Of a stretch of DNA of 64,000 nt, positions 35,329 to 44,168 are shown one piece after another. The notes beneath the pieces were generated by a model, which worked only from the letters and a program-made list of their open reading frames with translations, had not been told where the DNA came from and made no database searches. The stretch lies in assembly GCA_046329435.1 (NCBI GenBank), contig JAXLUR010000009.1, positions 1 through 64,000 on the forward strand, read 5' to 3'. The first letter of the stretch is position 1; every line of letters starts with the position of its first letter. The DNA is from M3007 sp046329435 (GTDB lineage: Bacteria > Bacteroidota > Bacteroidia > Chitinophagales > Saprospiraceae). The translations under genes were made by a program, and so were the position numbers.

Positions 35329-38300
35329 TCAGCCGGCCACCTCGTGTACCGGTATCACATGAAGCGTATCGATCAGGTCGGGATTGGCCGCGGTCTGTGC
35401 GTTCATAAAATCAAAAGCCTGTGCCTGGCTTTCAAAAAGGGCGCTGCCGCCTCCGAAAGCTTTGTTGTTGTAGTTGAATGCCACTGCAAAACCTTCCTGT
35501 TGTACGGCCACCGCGTCGTCGAAAGGCAGGTATTTTTTCTTCGTCGCTTTCGAAAGTTCCGACTTGGCCGAGGCATTGCCCCGCAGAAAATGCCGGAACA
35601 ACGAGGCGGAGTATTCGAAGAACCTGCGGAACTGTCGCTTGTATTTGCTGTCGATCACCGACATTTCATAACGGATAATCCGCCTGACGGCCCTGCTGGA
35701 AGCGATTTGCCGCCCCGCGACCGACAATTCAAGACCGCCGTTGTAGAATTCATACGCCTTGCGGCTCAGTTTTTCCTCGTTTTTCAAATCGAGGAATTGC
35801 GCCATCGCAAATTGCTCCTTGCGGTCGCCTTTTTTACCCAAACCGGCCGTGCCCGGCACTACGCTCAAATGCCTGGCATCGTGCACTTTGCGGCTGCCCA
35901 CCTTGGCAATGTCCAGATCAAGCGGTACGGCGCGCTGGCTCACCACGAGGGTGCCGAGCGGGTGCAGCACCAGGCCGTCGGTTTCCGCAATTTTACGCAG
36001 CGACACCTGCAACTGGCTGCCCGAAGGCAATTCGGCGCGCCAGCATTCGGTCTTGTTGAGTTCCGTTTCGAGCAGCGGCACCACGTCGATGTCGGGCAGG
36101 GTCGTGTCTTCCTTGTCGCCCCAGCTGATGTCGAAATCGGCCGATATTTCGAAGAAAAGGATACAAAGCGTGCCCTTGCCTTTGGCTCGCCAGGGCGTCG
36201 GGCCTTCAAGTGAAAATTCCAGCCGGATAGAGAACAGACCGATGCCGAATACCTTGAGTTCGACCGAACCCGATATTTCAATGATGAAATAGAAAGGTGA
36301 AAACTGGAACAGGGCATCGAACTGCACATGCCCGAAAATGCCGATCTCGTCGAAGCCGAGCCGGAGCTCGACGCGGCAGCCGAACTGCACGGTATTCGAG
36401 GTAACGGCGAAATACCCTTCAACGCGGATACGCGACACGGGGGTGTTGAGGATGTCGAGCGCAATGCGTTTGGGCACCGGGAACGGCAGCGGCGGCGGAT
36501 TGAAACGCGGGTGGAAACCGCCCACGCTGAGCACGAAATTGGCGTCGTCGCCCCAGGCTACGAGCAAGCCCATGCCGCCCTCGATGCTGATGAAAAGCAC
36601 CCTTGATTCGAAGAGCTCGGCAAAAAACCAGAGCCGTTGCTTGTCGGGCTCGATGGCGCCGATAAAATTGACCTGGATAAGGATCAGGGGCGCGTCTTCG
36701 GCGGGCAGGGCTACTTTCAGGATGCCCAGAATGGCGATTTTCCCCGGCGGCACTTCCACGATGACGCCCAGTGAAAGGCTGGCCAGCGTGGGGGTACCCC
36801 ACCCTATTTTGGCCATAAGGCCGATGAGGAAACGGCCTTCCATCGGCGGGAAGTAGGTGCGCAGGTCGCTGATGATCCGGGGGGCGTTGGCCACGATGTC
36901 CTTGGGGAACATGATGCTGTTGATGCCGCCCGTGCGCACGCCTTTGGCTATTTCCTCGAGTTGCATGGTGCGGTTGAGCCCCAGGAGGCCGCCCAGTCCG
37001 TTGAGGGTAAAGCCGAAGCCCAGCTGGATGGCAGGGAATTCGGCCGAGATGATGATCAGCAGCGAAAAACCCTTTTTGCCGTCGGGCATCCGCGTGGTGA
37101 TCAGGCCGATGGCTTTAACCGTGACGATGCTCATGATCGACAGTTCCAGCGCGCCGGCGTATTCTTCCTTGTCGAAGTCAAAATACAGGTAACCGCCGCC
37201 CTTTACGACGCCCACATCGAGCGAAAGCCCGACGCCTTTGGGGGGCTGGAAGCCCAGGGAAAAGTCGACGGGGCCGAGGTTGCCTTTCTGATTATCAGGC
37301 AGTTCGAACTGTGCTTTGATACCGATCTGCTCCACCACGGCCTGCAAGGGCCCGAGTGCGGCTTTGATATCGGTGGCAATGCCAATGGGCAGTTTTTTGC
37401 CCTGCAAACCCGCACTGATGAGCAGGCCTTTAAATTCGATCGGGCCGAGGTTGAGGTGCAGGGGAAGTTTGATCTCCAGCGCTGCGCTGCCGTGGAAAAA
37501 AAGGCCGTGTTCGGTAGAAAATCCGAAGCCGAGATCGAAGTCCGACTCCATATCGATCGCCGAGGCGATGGTCTGTAAAAATCCGTCGGCGCCTTCCAGT
37601 TTGATCACCACTTTACCGCCCTTTATTTCTCCGCCAATAACAAATTCGCTGGATGCGCGGCCCGCGCCGGCATCCCAAACGAGGTTGGCGCCCGCGTGTA
37701 CGATCAACTGGCGCAATTCGAGCCTCGGGCCACCCGCCTGGCCGATCAGGATGTAGGGCGAGCCGTCGGCTTTCCCTCCGATCCAGCGTACCGAATATTC
37801 GCCGCTGAACACGGGCGCGGGAGGCACCAGCGTTACGTTGCCGTTGGGCTGTACAATAAGTTTGGTATTGGGCGTCAGTTCGTTGCGGATCGTTGCCTCG
37901 ATGCGCCAGTCGTCCTGCTGAAACGAGGGATCGGCATCCACTTTTATCTTGTCAACAAGCCGCAATTCGACGCCCTTCGGATCGACGCTCGTGTTGGCAG
38001 CCAGTTCGACCACCATGATGTCGAGCACCGGAGGGTTCACCGAATTATCGAGAATAGCCGGCACATGCGCTTTTTGCAGCAAGTCTTCCACGACCGGCAA
38101 GAGTTTCGAACCGTCGAACGACGGCAGGCTCCAGTCGTAAAGGGTTTTCAGGCGTTCGAGGGGCGATTTGAGGAAGCTGCCCAGCTGATCCATGTGTACC
38201 AGCTTTTCGGTGTAGGGCGGATTGGCCGGATCCAGCGAACCTTCGTTATGCGTTTGCCGGCTGACGATGCCGACAAATTCCAGGGATTCCACCACCATGG

Positions 38301-38754
38301 GCAAACCTTCCAGATTGCTGACCAGCAGGTAATCGAAAAGGCGTTTGGGCAGGTTTTGGGCAAATGTGTTGAGCGTTCCGGCCGGAATGCCCGTTGTGCC
38401 GGAAAGCGCCCCAATAGCGTTGGCCCATTGCGTAATACCATCGACTGTCAGCGCGATTTTCTGGGCCAGTTCGATTGCCTTGGCGATGATCTGACCGATG
38501 TCTTCGGCTTCAATGGCCTGCGACAGCTCGTCGATAATGGGCCGGAATGATTTTACGCCATCGGCAATTTTCTGGGCATTGTTGCTGAACGCCCCCACGG
38601 CATCGACAGCCGGGGGGAGTTTGAGGCCCAGTTCGGCAAGCAGGGCGCGCGCACGGCCGTCGCGAAGACCGCTTTCAAGCGGACCAAGCAGGCGGGCCAG
38701 GGCCAGGGCCACCGATTCCAGGGTGCCGTTTCTGCGTTCGGAAGGTGCAGGCAT
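35329..38754 (-). CDS. DUF6603-like beta-rich protein (1141 aa), second gene of the operon
   Basis: Residues 1-150 are helical (ELSQAIEAEDIGQIIAKAIE). From about 300 to 930 the chain is a long series of amphipathic beta strands with Gly-rich turns, for example LGFGFTLNGLGGLLGLNRT near 580, GYLYFDFDKEEYAGALELSI and FVLSVGGFHPRFNPPP. This pattern resembles proteins annotated DUF6603, recalled from memory and not searched. The C-terminal about 200 residues are mixed, with KNEEKLSRKAYEFYNGGLEL and a final DLIDTLHVIPVHEVAG. There is no signal peptide. The alternating hydrophobic strands could build a groove, tube or lipid-binding surface. It starts 5 bases from the end of the protease gene and ends 42 bases before the next start. 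Confidence 0.72.
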   Translation of the reverse strand: MPAPSERRNGTLESVALALARLLGPLESGLRDGRARALLAELGLKLPPAVDAVGAFSNNAQKIADGVKSFRPIIDELSQAIEAEDIGQIIAKAIELAQKIALTVDGITQWANAIGALSGTTGIPAGTLNTFAQNLPKRLFDYLLVSNLEGLPMVVESLEFVGIVSRQTHNEGSLDPANPPYTEKLVHMDQLGSFLKSPLERLKTLYDWSLPSFDGSKLLPVVEDLLQKAHVPAILDNSVNPPVLDIMVVELAANTSVDPKGVELRLVDKIKVDADPSFQQDDWRIEATIRNELTPNTKLIVQPNGNVTLVPPAPVFSGEYSVRWIGGKADGSPYILIGQAGGPRLELRQLIVHAGANLVWDAGAGRASSEFVIGGEIKGGKVVIKLEGADGFLQTIASAIDMESDFDLGFGFSTEHGLFFHGSAALEIKLPLHLNLGPIEFKGLLISAGLQGKKLPIGIATDIKAALGPLQAVVEQIGIKAQFELPDNQKGNLGPVDFSLGFQPPKGVGLSLDVGVVKGGGYLYFDFDKEEYAGALELSIMSIVTVKAIGLITTRMPDGKKGFSLLIIISAEFPAIQLGFGFTLNGLGGLLGLNRTMQLEEIAKGVRTGGINSIMFPKDIVANAPRIISDLRTYFPPMEGRFLIGLMAKIGWGTPTLASLSLGVIVEVPPGKIAILGILKVALPAEDAPLILIQVNFIGAIEPDKQRLWFFAELFESRVLFISIEGGMGLLVAWGDDANFVLSVGGFHPRFNPPPLPFPVPKRIALDILNTPVSRIRVEGYFAVTSNTVQFGCRVELRLGFDEIGIFGHVQFDALFQFSPFYFIIEISGSVELKVFGIGLFSIRLEFSLEGPTPWRAKGKGTLCILFFEISADFDISWGDKEDTTLPDIDVVPLLETELNKTECWRAELPSGSQLQVSLRKIAETDGLVLHPLGTLVVSQRAVPLDLDIAKVGSRKVHDARHLSVVPGTAGLGKKGDRKEQFAMAQFLDLKNEEKLSRKAYEFYNGGLELSVAGRQIASSRAVRRIIRYEMSVIDSKYKRQFRRFFEYSASLFRHFLRGNASAKSELSKATKKKYLPFDDAVAVQQEGFAVAFNYNNKAFGGGSALFESQAQAFDFMNAQTAANPDLIDTLHVIPVHEVAG

Positions 38755-38759
38755 AGGGC

Positions 38760-40253
38760 TTAGGGTTGGGTAGCGAGGGCCGGAGCCGGATCGGGTGAAT
38801 GGAGAAGGTGATGTACGTTATCTGCCCCGGTAAACGCCTCCATCAGGCGGAGGCCGTGCTGACGCAGGTCTTCCTGCAGGGCCGGGCTGCCGTGTTCGCC
38901 CAGGGCCAGGGCCAGGGCCAGCAGCAATTCGTGCCGGCTCACGCCTTTTATTTCCTTCGGAATGCGGTAATCGGGCTCCCGGTGGCTGCGGACGACTGCC
39001 GCGGCGAATGCCGGGCCGTTTTTTCGGTGCCAAACGACCGTCACGGGGCGGCAGTGTTCGATCAGGGCGGCCACCTCGTCGCGGTGCGCGCGCACCAGGG
39101 CGGCTACCTGGGTCGGGCTTTCCCGGATCATGTCGTTGAGCGACGGAATGCTTTGCAATACCGCCGCGGCCAGAATGCCGCGCGCGCCGCCGCTGGGCGA
39201 GTTGCGGAGCGTGATTTCATGACCGTTGGCCTGCAAGCTCTGCAATACGCGGTCGATATGATTGGCGATGCCGAGCGAGCGGCTGGCGCTTCGGAAATCG
39301 GCGGAAAAAACCAGTCCGACGATTTTGTTCTCACTGTCGATCAGGACGGAGCCGGAATCGCCCTCGTTGCAAAAGGCAATCTGGCCGAAATGATCGTCCA
39401 CATAGGTTTCCGAGTCCTTCGGCCAAACAATAATCTGATTGGGTCGCACCCGTGTTTGCTGGCCGTTGGGCAGGGTAATCATGGTGCCGGCGGCGGCTCC
39501 TCCGATATCGGCAACGATACCTTCGGTGTAGCCGGAGCGGGCGCCTATTTTGCGCACGGTTTCGCCGGCGATCGCAGTGTCTTTTCCATCGACGCGCAGG
39601 GTGCGATTGGTTGCACGGTTGCCGATGATCAGGCCAGGCGGGAAATCCGGGTTCAGGCGGCCCAGCGCGCAGTCCACGTCGTTATTTTTAATGCCGATGA
39701 GGCGTTCGCCGATGACGTGGTATTCGCAGCAGCAGGTTTTTTTATACTCCGGCTGGGTCAGTTTGTCTGTTGCCGTCAGCACGGTGGCGGGCATGTCGTT
39801 GTACAGGTCGGGGTACAAAACATGGGCATTGGTCAGTACAACGTCGGAGCCGTCGGACACCTTGGTGGCAAACCACCCGAGCGTACCGTATTCGTTGTGC
39901 TCGGTCATGATTTTGGTGGAAATCGCCACCCCGCCTTTGATCGGCCGGTGTTCGCTCAGGTCGCGCCGTTCGACAAAGTCGAGCGTGGGTGTGAGTTCGT
40001 ACACTTTCAGCACGTCGGTCGGGAAACCGCGGATACTCGAAGGAATCAGCTCGGAAGGCTGAATGTCACCCGCTGCTTTTTTCTCCCAGACATAGACGCG
40101 AAAGCAGATTTGATCGGTCAGTTTTCCATCCACTTCTTTCAGCCCGACGCCTACGCCAATCACCCCGGGAATTTTCATCAATTCGGCCTGTACCTCATCG
40201 TAAACGGCCAGCAAAGCGTCCTGACGTGCTCGAAGTTCTTGTTTTGTTGCCAT
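38760..40253 (-). CDS. Trypsin-fold serine protease without signal peptide, first gene of the operon
   Basis: The 497-residue protein has an N-terminal module (about 10-90: KIPGVIGVGVGLKEVDGK and ICFRVYVWEKK). A chymotrypsin-fold peptidase follows: His144 in VVLTNAHVLY, an Asp in IKNNDVDCALG (192 or 194) and Ser300 in CNEGDSGSVLID, so the catalytic triad appears complete. Residues about 345-497 are helical, probably a binding domain. No export signal is visible, unlike most secreted trypsin-like enzymes. As first gene of the operon, with the next start 5 bases away, it may process the giant proteins encoded behind it or be their effector. A promoter match lies about 200 bases upstream. Confidence 0.82.
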   Translation of the reverse strand: MATKQELRARQDALLAVYDEVQAELMKIPGVIGVGVGLKEVDGKLTDQICFRVYVWEKKAAGDIQPSELIPSSIRGFPTDVLKVYELTPTLDFVERRDLSEHRPIKGGVAISTKIMTEHNEYGTLGWFATKVSDGSDVVLTNAHVLYPDLYNDMPATVLTATDKLTQPEYKKTCCCEYHVIGERLIGIKNNDVDCALGRLNPDFPPGLIIGNRATNRTLRVDGKDTAIAGETVRKIGARSGYTEGIVADIGGAAAGTMITLPNGQQTRVRPNQIIVWPKDSETYVDDHFGQIAFCNEGDSGSVLIDSENKIVGLVFSADFRSASRSLGIANHIDRVLQSLQANGHEITLRNSPSGGARGILAAAVLQSIPSLNDMIRESPTQVAALVRAHRDEVAALIEHCRPVTVVWHRKNGPAFAAAVVRSHREPDYRIPKEIKGVSRHELLLALALALGEHGSPALQEDLRQHGLRLMEAFTGADNVHHLLHSPDPAPALATQP

Positions 40254-40576
40254 GTTGGAAATTGGTTTTAGTGCATGCGGAATGGGTGAACGTCTGGAGC
40301 AAACGCCATCAGGAACTGCCGCGACAGCGGCAGGCCAAATTGCTTAAAGCCAAGGGGGAAGGGAATGCCGGGAAACGCCGGCTCGGGCAGGGTATTTTCA
40401 TCGGTCAGGGATTAGAAAAGTTCAGGAAAAGGGACAGATTGTTTGTTGGAGACAGACAAATGTACCCGGGATGCAGGTCAAACGCAACTGCTGCGGATTA
40501 ATTTACGGTTAAACGGGCAATTTTTAACATTTTATACGCCGCCTGCTGCGCTGACCTGGCGAGCCGGCGCTATAGC
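40254..40576. other. Upstream region of the five-gene operon
   Basis: No convincing gene is present; a 91-codon plus-strand frame here has unusual composition and no recognisable features. The region holds the operon promoter match (40457-40487) and a leader of about 200 bases up to the protease start at 40253. I see no clear riboswitch or attenuator. Next to it lies the S1 terminator. Confidence 0.6.
40457..40487 (-). promoter_or_regulatory. Predicted promoter of the five-gene operon
   Basis: On the minus strand TTG (40485-40487), a 20-base spacer and TACATTTG (40457-40464) match the Bacteroidota -33/-7 pattern TTTG-N19-21-TAnnTTTG. The -7 box is a full match. Transcription would start near 40450 and leave a leader of roughly 195 bases. 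Confidence 0.55.
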
Positions 40577-40610
40577 AAAAATCCCCCATTCCGCGAGGAA
40601 TGAGGGATTT
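40577..40610 (-). terminator. Terminator of rpsA
   Basis: AAATCCCTCATTCC and GGAATGGGGGATTT on the minus strand form a near-perfect stem with a TCGC loop, followed by a T-run. It lies about 40 bases after the rpsA stop. Confidence 0.85.
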
Positions 40611-40651
40611 GGTATCGTAAAGCGAGGGCCGCCGGAGGCGGCGTACGTTTA

Positions 40652-42775
40652 TCAGTCTTTCAGCTGTTCTTTCAGCTGAGCCAGGGCTGCGAGGTCGCCG
40701 AGGGTTTCTTTCTCGACTTTCTTTTGAACTTCCTGGATGGCCTGTTGCGATTCGCCTTCTTCCTTGACGCGTTCCGCTTTCACAACGGCTTCGGCCTTGG
40801 TTTTCAGATCCTCGAGGTAGCGGGTATGCGATACGAGGATGCGGCGGTCGTCTTTGTTGAATTCGATCACTTTCACCGTAACGGTATCGCCCACGTTGAC
40901 CGGCTGGCCGTCTTCCTTGCGGATGTGTTTGGCCGGAGCGAAAGCTTCGAGGCCGTGCGGCATCTGGAAGGTAGCGCCTTTGTCGTCGCGTTTGAGGACG
41001 GTGGCTTCGTGGTAGGAATTGACCGGGAAGAGGTTTTCGAACGTATCCCAGGGGTTTTCCTGCACTTGTTTGTGGCCGAGGCTGATCTGGCGTTTTTCCT
41101 TGTCGATGTCGAGCACCACTACCTCGATCTGGCTGCCGGGTTTGGTGAACTCGCTCGGGTGGGCATAACGCTTGGTCCAGCTCAGGTCGCTGATGTGCAC
41201 CATACCGCCGACGCCTTCTGCCAGTTCGACAAAAATGCCGTAGTTGGTGATGTTTTTGACCGTGCCGGTGTGTTTGCTGCCCACGGGGAAGCGTTCTTCA
41301 ATTTCGCTCCACGGGTCGGCGCCCAGTTGTTTGATGGAGAGGGACATCTTGCGGTCGACGCGGTCGATGGTAACGACGCGGGCTTCCACTTCCTGGCCCA
41401 TTTTGAAGAATTCCTTGGCCGGTACGCTTTGGTTGCCCCAGCTGATTTCGCTGATGTGGATGAGGCCTTCCACGCCGGGCATGATTTCCACGAATGCGCC
41501 GTAGTCTTCGATATTGACCACTTTGCCGGTGACGGTAGCGCCTTCGGTGATATCGGCCGGCAGTACTTCCCAGGGGTGTGGGGTGAGTTGCTTGAGGCCC
41601 AGCGAGATGCGTTTTTTGTTTTCGTCGAAGTCGAGCACCACGACATTGATGCGCTGGTTGAGTTGCAGCACTTCGCTCGGGTGGCCGATGCGGCCCCAGG
41701 AGATGTCGGTGATGTAGAGCAGGCCGTCGACGCCGCCGAGGTCGAGGAACGCACCGAAGTCGGTGATGTTCTTGACGATGCCTTCGAGCACCTGGCCTTT
41801 TTCGAGGCTCTGGAGGATTTGCTCGCGTTGTTCGGCCAGATCGCTCTCGATGAGGGCTTTGTGGCTGACCACGGCGTTTTTGATTTGCTCGTTGACCTTA
41901 ACGACCTTGAATTCCATGACTTTGCCGACGTACTGGTCGTAGTCGATCACGGGTTTGATGTCGATTTGCGAGCCGGGGAGGAAGGTTTCCAGACCGCCGC
42001 AGTCGACGATCAGGCCGCCTTTGGTTTTGCTGATGACCGTACCGCGGATAATCGTGCCGTTTTTGAACGAATCCACGATGCTTTCCCAGGCGCGAAGGAT
42101 TTTGGCTTTTTTGCGCGACAGGCCGAGCTGGCCCTGGCTGTCTTCCTGGCTTTCCACGTACACTTCCACTTCGTCGCCCTGCTTAAGGTCGGGTGTGTCG
42201 CGGAATTCGTTGAGCGGAATAAGGCCGTCGCTTTTGTAGTTGATGTCGAGCACTACGTCGCCACCGCTGATAGCGGAGACTTTGCCGCGGATCACTTCGT
42301 TTTCCACGACAGAGCTCAGGGTCTTGTCGTAAGCTTTCAACATTTCGGCGCGTTCGCTGTCGGAATAGGCGTTGGCGCCGCGTTTGTCCATTTTCCAGTT
42401 GAAATCGTCGTGGGCTGCGCCGGTAGCGTGGGTTTCGAATACGGGCAGTTCCACTTCTTCTTCCTCTTCTTCGGCAACAACTTCTTCTTCGGCAGCAACT
42501 ACCGCGGTTGCGGCTTCGGTCGCCGTTTCGGCTACCACGGCAGGCGCTTCCTCGGCAACAACTGCTGCTGCTTCGGCTTCGACTACTGCTGCTTCGGCTT
42601 CGACCGCTTCGGCTACCGCTGCTTCGGTTTCAACAACTTCGGTCTCGGCTACTACCTCGGGGACTTCCTCGGCAGCAACTTCATTGCTGGTTTCTTCAAC
42701 AGAAGAGGTTTCTTCGGGGGTGGGTTCAGCAGTTTCCTGCTCTTCCGGGAGTTCTTTTTCGTCGTCGAACAACAT
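40652..42775 (-). CDS. rpsA: 30S ribosomal protein S1
   Basis: The 707-residue product from the ATG at 42773-42775 has six S1 RNA-binding repeats, for example VVLDINYKSDGLIPLNEF, DFGAFLDLGGVDGLLYITDI, DYGAFVEIMPGVEGLIHISE and NYGIFVELAEGVGGMVHISD, with the last less conserved. S1 helps bind and unfold mRNA on the 30S subunit. Before the first repeat is an about 115-residue acidic Glu/Ala/Val low-complexity extension. Most S1 proteins start close to the first repeat, so this extension is notable, though acidic extensions occur in Bacteroidota. The upstream in-frame extension MGPHNVKPDK is rejected. A terminator follows. Confidence 0.93.
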   Translation of the reverse strand: MLFDDEKELPEEQETAEPTPEETSSVEETSNEVAAEEVPEVVAETEVVETEAAVAEAVEAEAAVVEAEAAAVVAEEAPAVVAETATEAATAVVAAEEEVVAEEEEEEVELPVFETHATGAAHDDFNWKMDKRGANAYSDSERAEMLKAYDKTLSSVVENEVIRGKVSAISGGDVVLDINYKSDGLIPLNEFRDTPDLKQGDEVEVYVESQEDSQGQLGLSRKKAKILRAWESIVDSFKNGTIIRGTVISKTKGGLIVDCGGLETFLPGSQIDIKPVIDYDQYVGKVMEFKVVKVNEQIKNAVVSHKALIESDLAEQREQILQSLEKGQVLEGIVKNITDFGAFLDLGGVDGLLYITDISWGRIGHPSEVLQLNQRINVVVLDFDENKKRISLGLKQLTPHPWEVLPADITEGATVTGKVVNIEDYGAFVEIMPGVEGLIHISEISWGNQSVPAKEFFKMGQEVEARVVTIDRVDRKMSLSIKQLGADPWSEIEERFPVGSKHTGTVKNITNYGIFVELAEGVGGMVHISDLSWTKRYAHPSEFTKPGSQIEVVVLDIDKEKRQISLGHKQVQENPWDTFENLFPVNSYHEATVLKRDDKGATFQMPHGLEAFAPAKHIRKEDGQPVNVGDTVTVKVIEFNKDDRRILVSHTRYLEDLKTKAEAVVKAERVKEEGESQQAIQEVQKKVEKETLGDLAALAQLKEQLKD

Positions 42776-42970
42776 AGTATAAAACAGGTTGATTTTGAGG
42801 CTTTTGTCGGGTTTGACATTGTGCGGGCCCACTTCGCGGACGAGCCCGTTGTCCGTGCTTTTTTCAAAAGCGGCCGCGAAGGTAATACGATATTTTCGGA
42901 AATAAAAACAGCGTTTTGCTAACGATCTGTTTTTTATCTGCTCCGGCCCCGCAAAAAGACCCTTCGGTTT

Positions 42971-44083
42971 TCAATAACGGATTTCCGGCACCCCTGCAAG
43001 GCGTTTGCGCACGGTCGCGGCCGATTGCAACATGGCCGTACGGGAAGCCTCGGGCATGCCGGGCAACAGATCGGCCTGCCGTTCGATGCGCGACACGGGC
43101 AGGGCGTAGTACGTGGTTTTGCCATTGACCGATTTGTGGATGTAGCGCCACACCGGCACATAACCGTAGCTGCCCACACGGGCCTTGCTTACGCCTTTGT
43201 TTTTGACAATTTCCACCTGGAAAAGAATCCCGATGTCGGTATTGGCCTGTTGCTGGTTGGAGATAAAATTGCCCATGGAATACACGACTACGGCTTCCCG
43301 GCGAACACCGTCGGGCCCCGTGGCGCTTTCTTTTTTGATCGGTTGCACCACGTGCGGGTGGGAGCCGATCACCAGATCGGCGCCATTGGCGATCAGCAGG
43401 CGGGCGATGGCCCGTTGTTCGGGGTTTTCGGCCAGCTGGTATTCCAGCCCCCAGTGCATGACGACGATAATGCAATCGGGTTGACGGGCGCGGGCTTCGG
43501 CCAGGTCGGCCTTGATCTGCACGGAATCGATCAGGTTGACGATGGTAGGCGCTTCCGTCGGGACGCCGTTGGTGCCGTAGGTGTAGTTGAGAAAGGCAAT
43601 TTTAAAACCGTCCTTGTACACCATCAAGGGGTAAAGGGCATTTCGTTCGCGCTGGTTTTTGAACGTGCCTGTTTGCAAAAAACCTTCCTGCTGCAATACC
43701 TCGATGGTGTGGCTGACCCCGATACCGTGTCCGTCGTTGGCGTGGTTGTTGGCCGTTACCAGCAGGTCGAAACCCGCATCTTTGAGGGCCGGCGCCAGGG
43801 CATCGGGGCTCCGGAACATGGGATAGCCGGTGTAGGGCGGCTTGCCGGGCAGGGTCAGTTCGAGGTTGCCTACCGCGAGGTCTGCTTTGCTCAACACGGG
43901 TTTGATGTATCGGAAGCAGGGGGTGTAGTCGTATTTGCCCGGGGCGGTTTCGGCGCTTTTGATCTGCGGTGTATGCCCCATGATGTCGCCGGCGAAGATC
44001 AGGCGAAGGGTGTCGGGTTGTGCCGGAAGCGCGGCTGCGGACAGCAGCAGGAGCAAAGCGAACAAGCAGTTTTTGCGGAGCAT
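42971..44083 (-). CDS. CapA-family (PGA_cap) metallophosphatase-like protein, exported
   Basis: The 370-residue protein has a signal peptide (LFALLLLLSAAALPAQ). The CapA/PgsA-type motifs are LIFAGDIMGHTPQ, DLAVGNLELTLPG, LLVTANNHANDGHG, IIVVMHWGLEYQ and LVIGSHPHVVQPI, which place it in the metallophosphoesterase-like fold. The founding members act in poly-gamma-glutamate capsule synthesis, but no capB/capC partners are here, so a different envelope role is likely. It is divergent from the DUF4230 gene across 85 bases. Confidence 0.85.
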   Translation of the reverse strand: MLRKNCLFALLLLLSAAALPAQPDTLRLIFAGDIMGHTPQIKSAETAPGKYDYTPCFRYIKPVLSKADLAVGNLELTLPGKPPYTGYPMFRSPDALAPALKDAGFDLLVTANNHANDGHGIGVSHTIEVLQQEGFLQTGTFKNQRERNALYPLMVYKDGFKIAFLNYTYGTNGVPTEAPTIVNLIDSVQIKADLAEARARQPDCIIVVMHWGLEYQLAENPEQRAIARLLIANGADLVIGSHPHVVQPIKKESATGPDGVRREAVVVYSMGNFISNQQQANTDIGILFQVEIVKNKGVSKARVGSYGYVPVWRYIHKSVNGKTTYYALPVSRIERQADLLPGMPEASRTAMLQSAATVRKRLAGVPEIRY

Positions 44084-44168
44084 GTCAGACGTGATATTTT
44101 CGGCAAAGAACGGCCAAATCTCGCCAACTTTGGCCGCAGAACCGATCCTGTCACTTCAACGAAAGTTT

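Noticed and set aside
24455..40253. Extracellular contractile injection system or phage tail cluster
   Set aside because: No tube, sheath, LysM, baseplate, spike or AAA ATPase genes are visible, and the proteins are far larger than those components.
40226..40501. Small plus-strand gene in the operon leader
   Set aside because: Ninety-one codons with no signal, motif or promoter, overlapping the protease start and the operon promoter on the other strand.
40724..42922. Very long open frame on the plus strand opposite rpsA
   Set aside because: It mirrors the S1 repeats codon by codon and is Phe/His/Asp-rich without any domain; rpsA is certain on the other strand.
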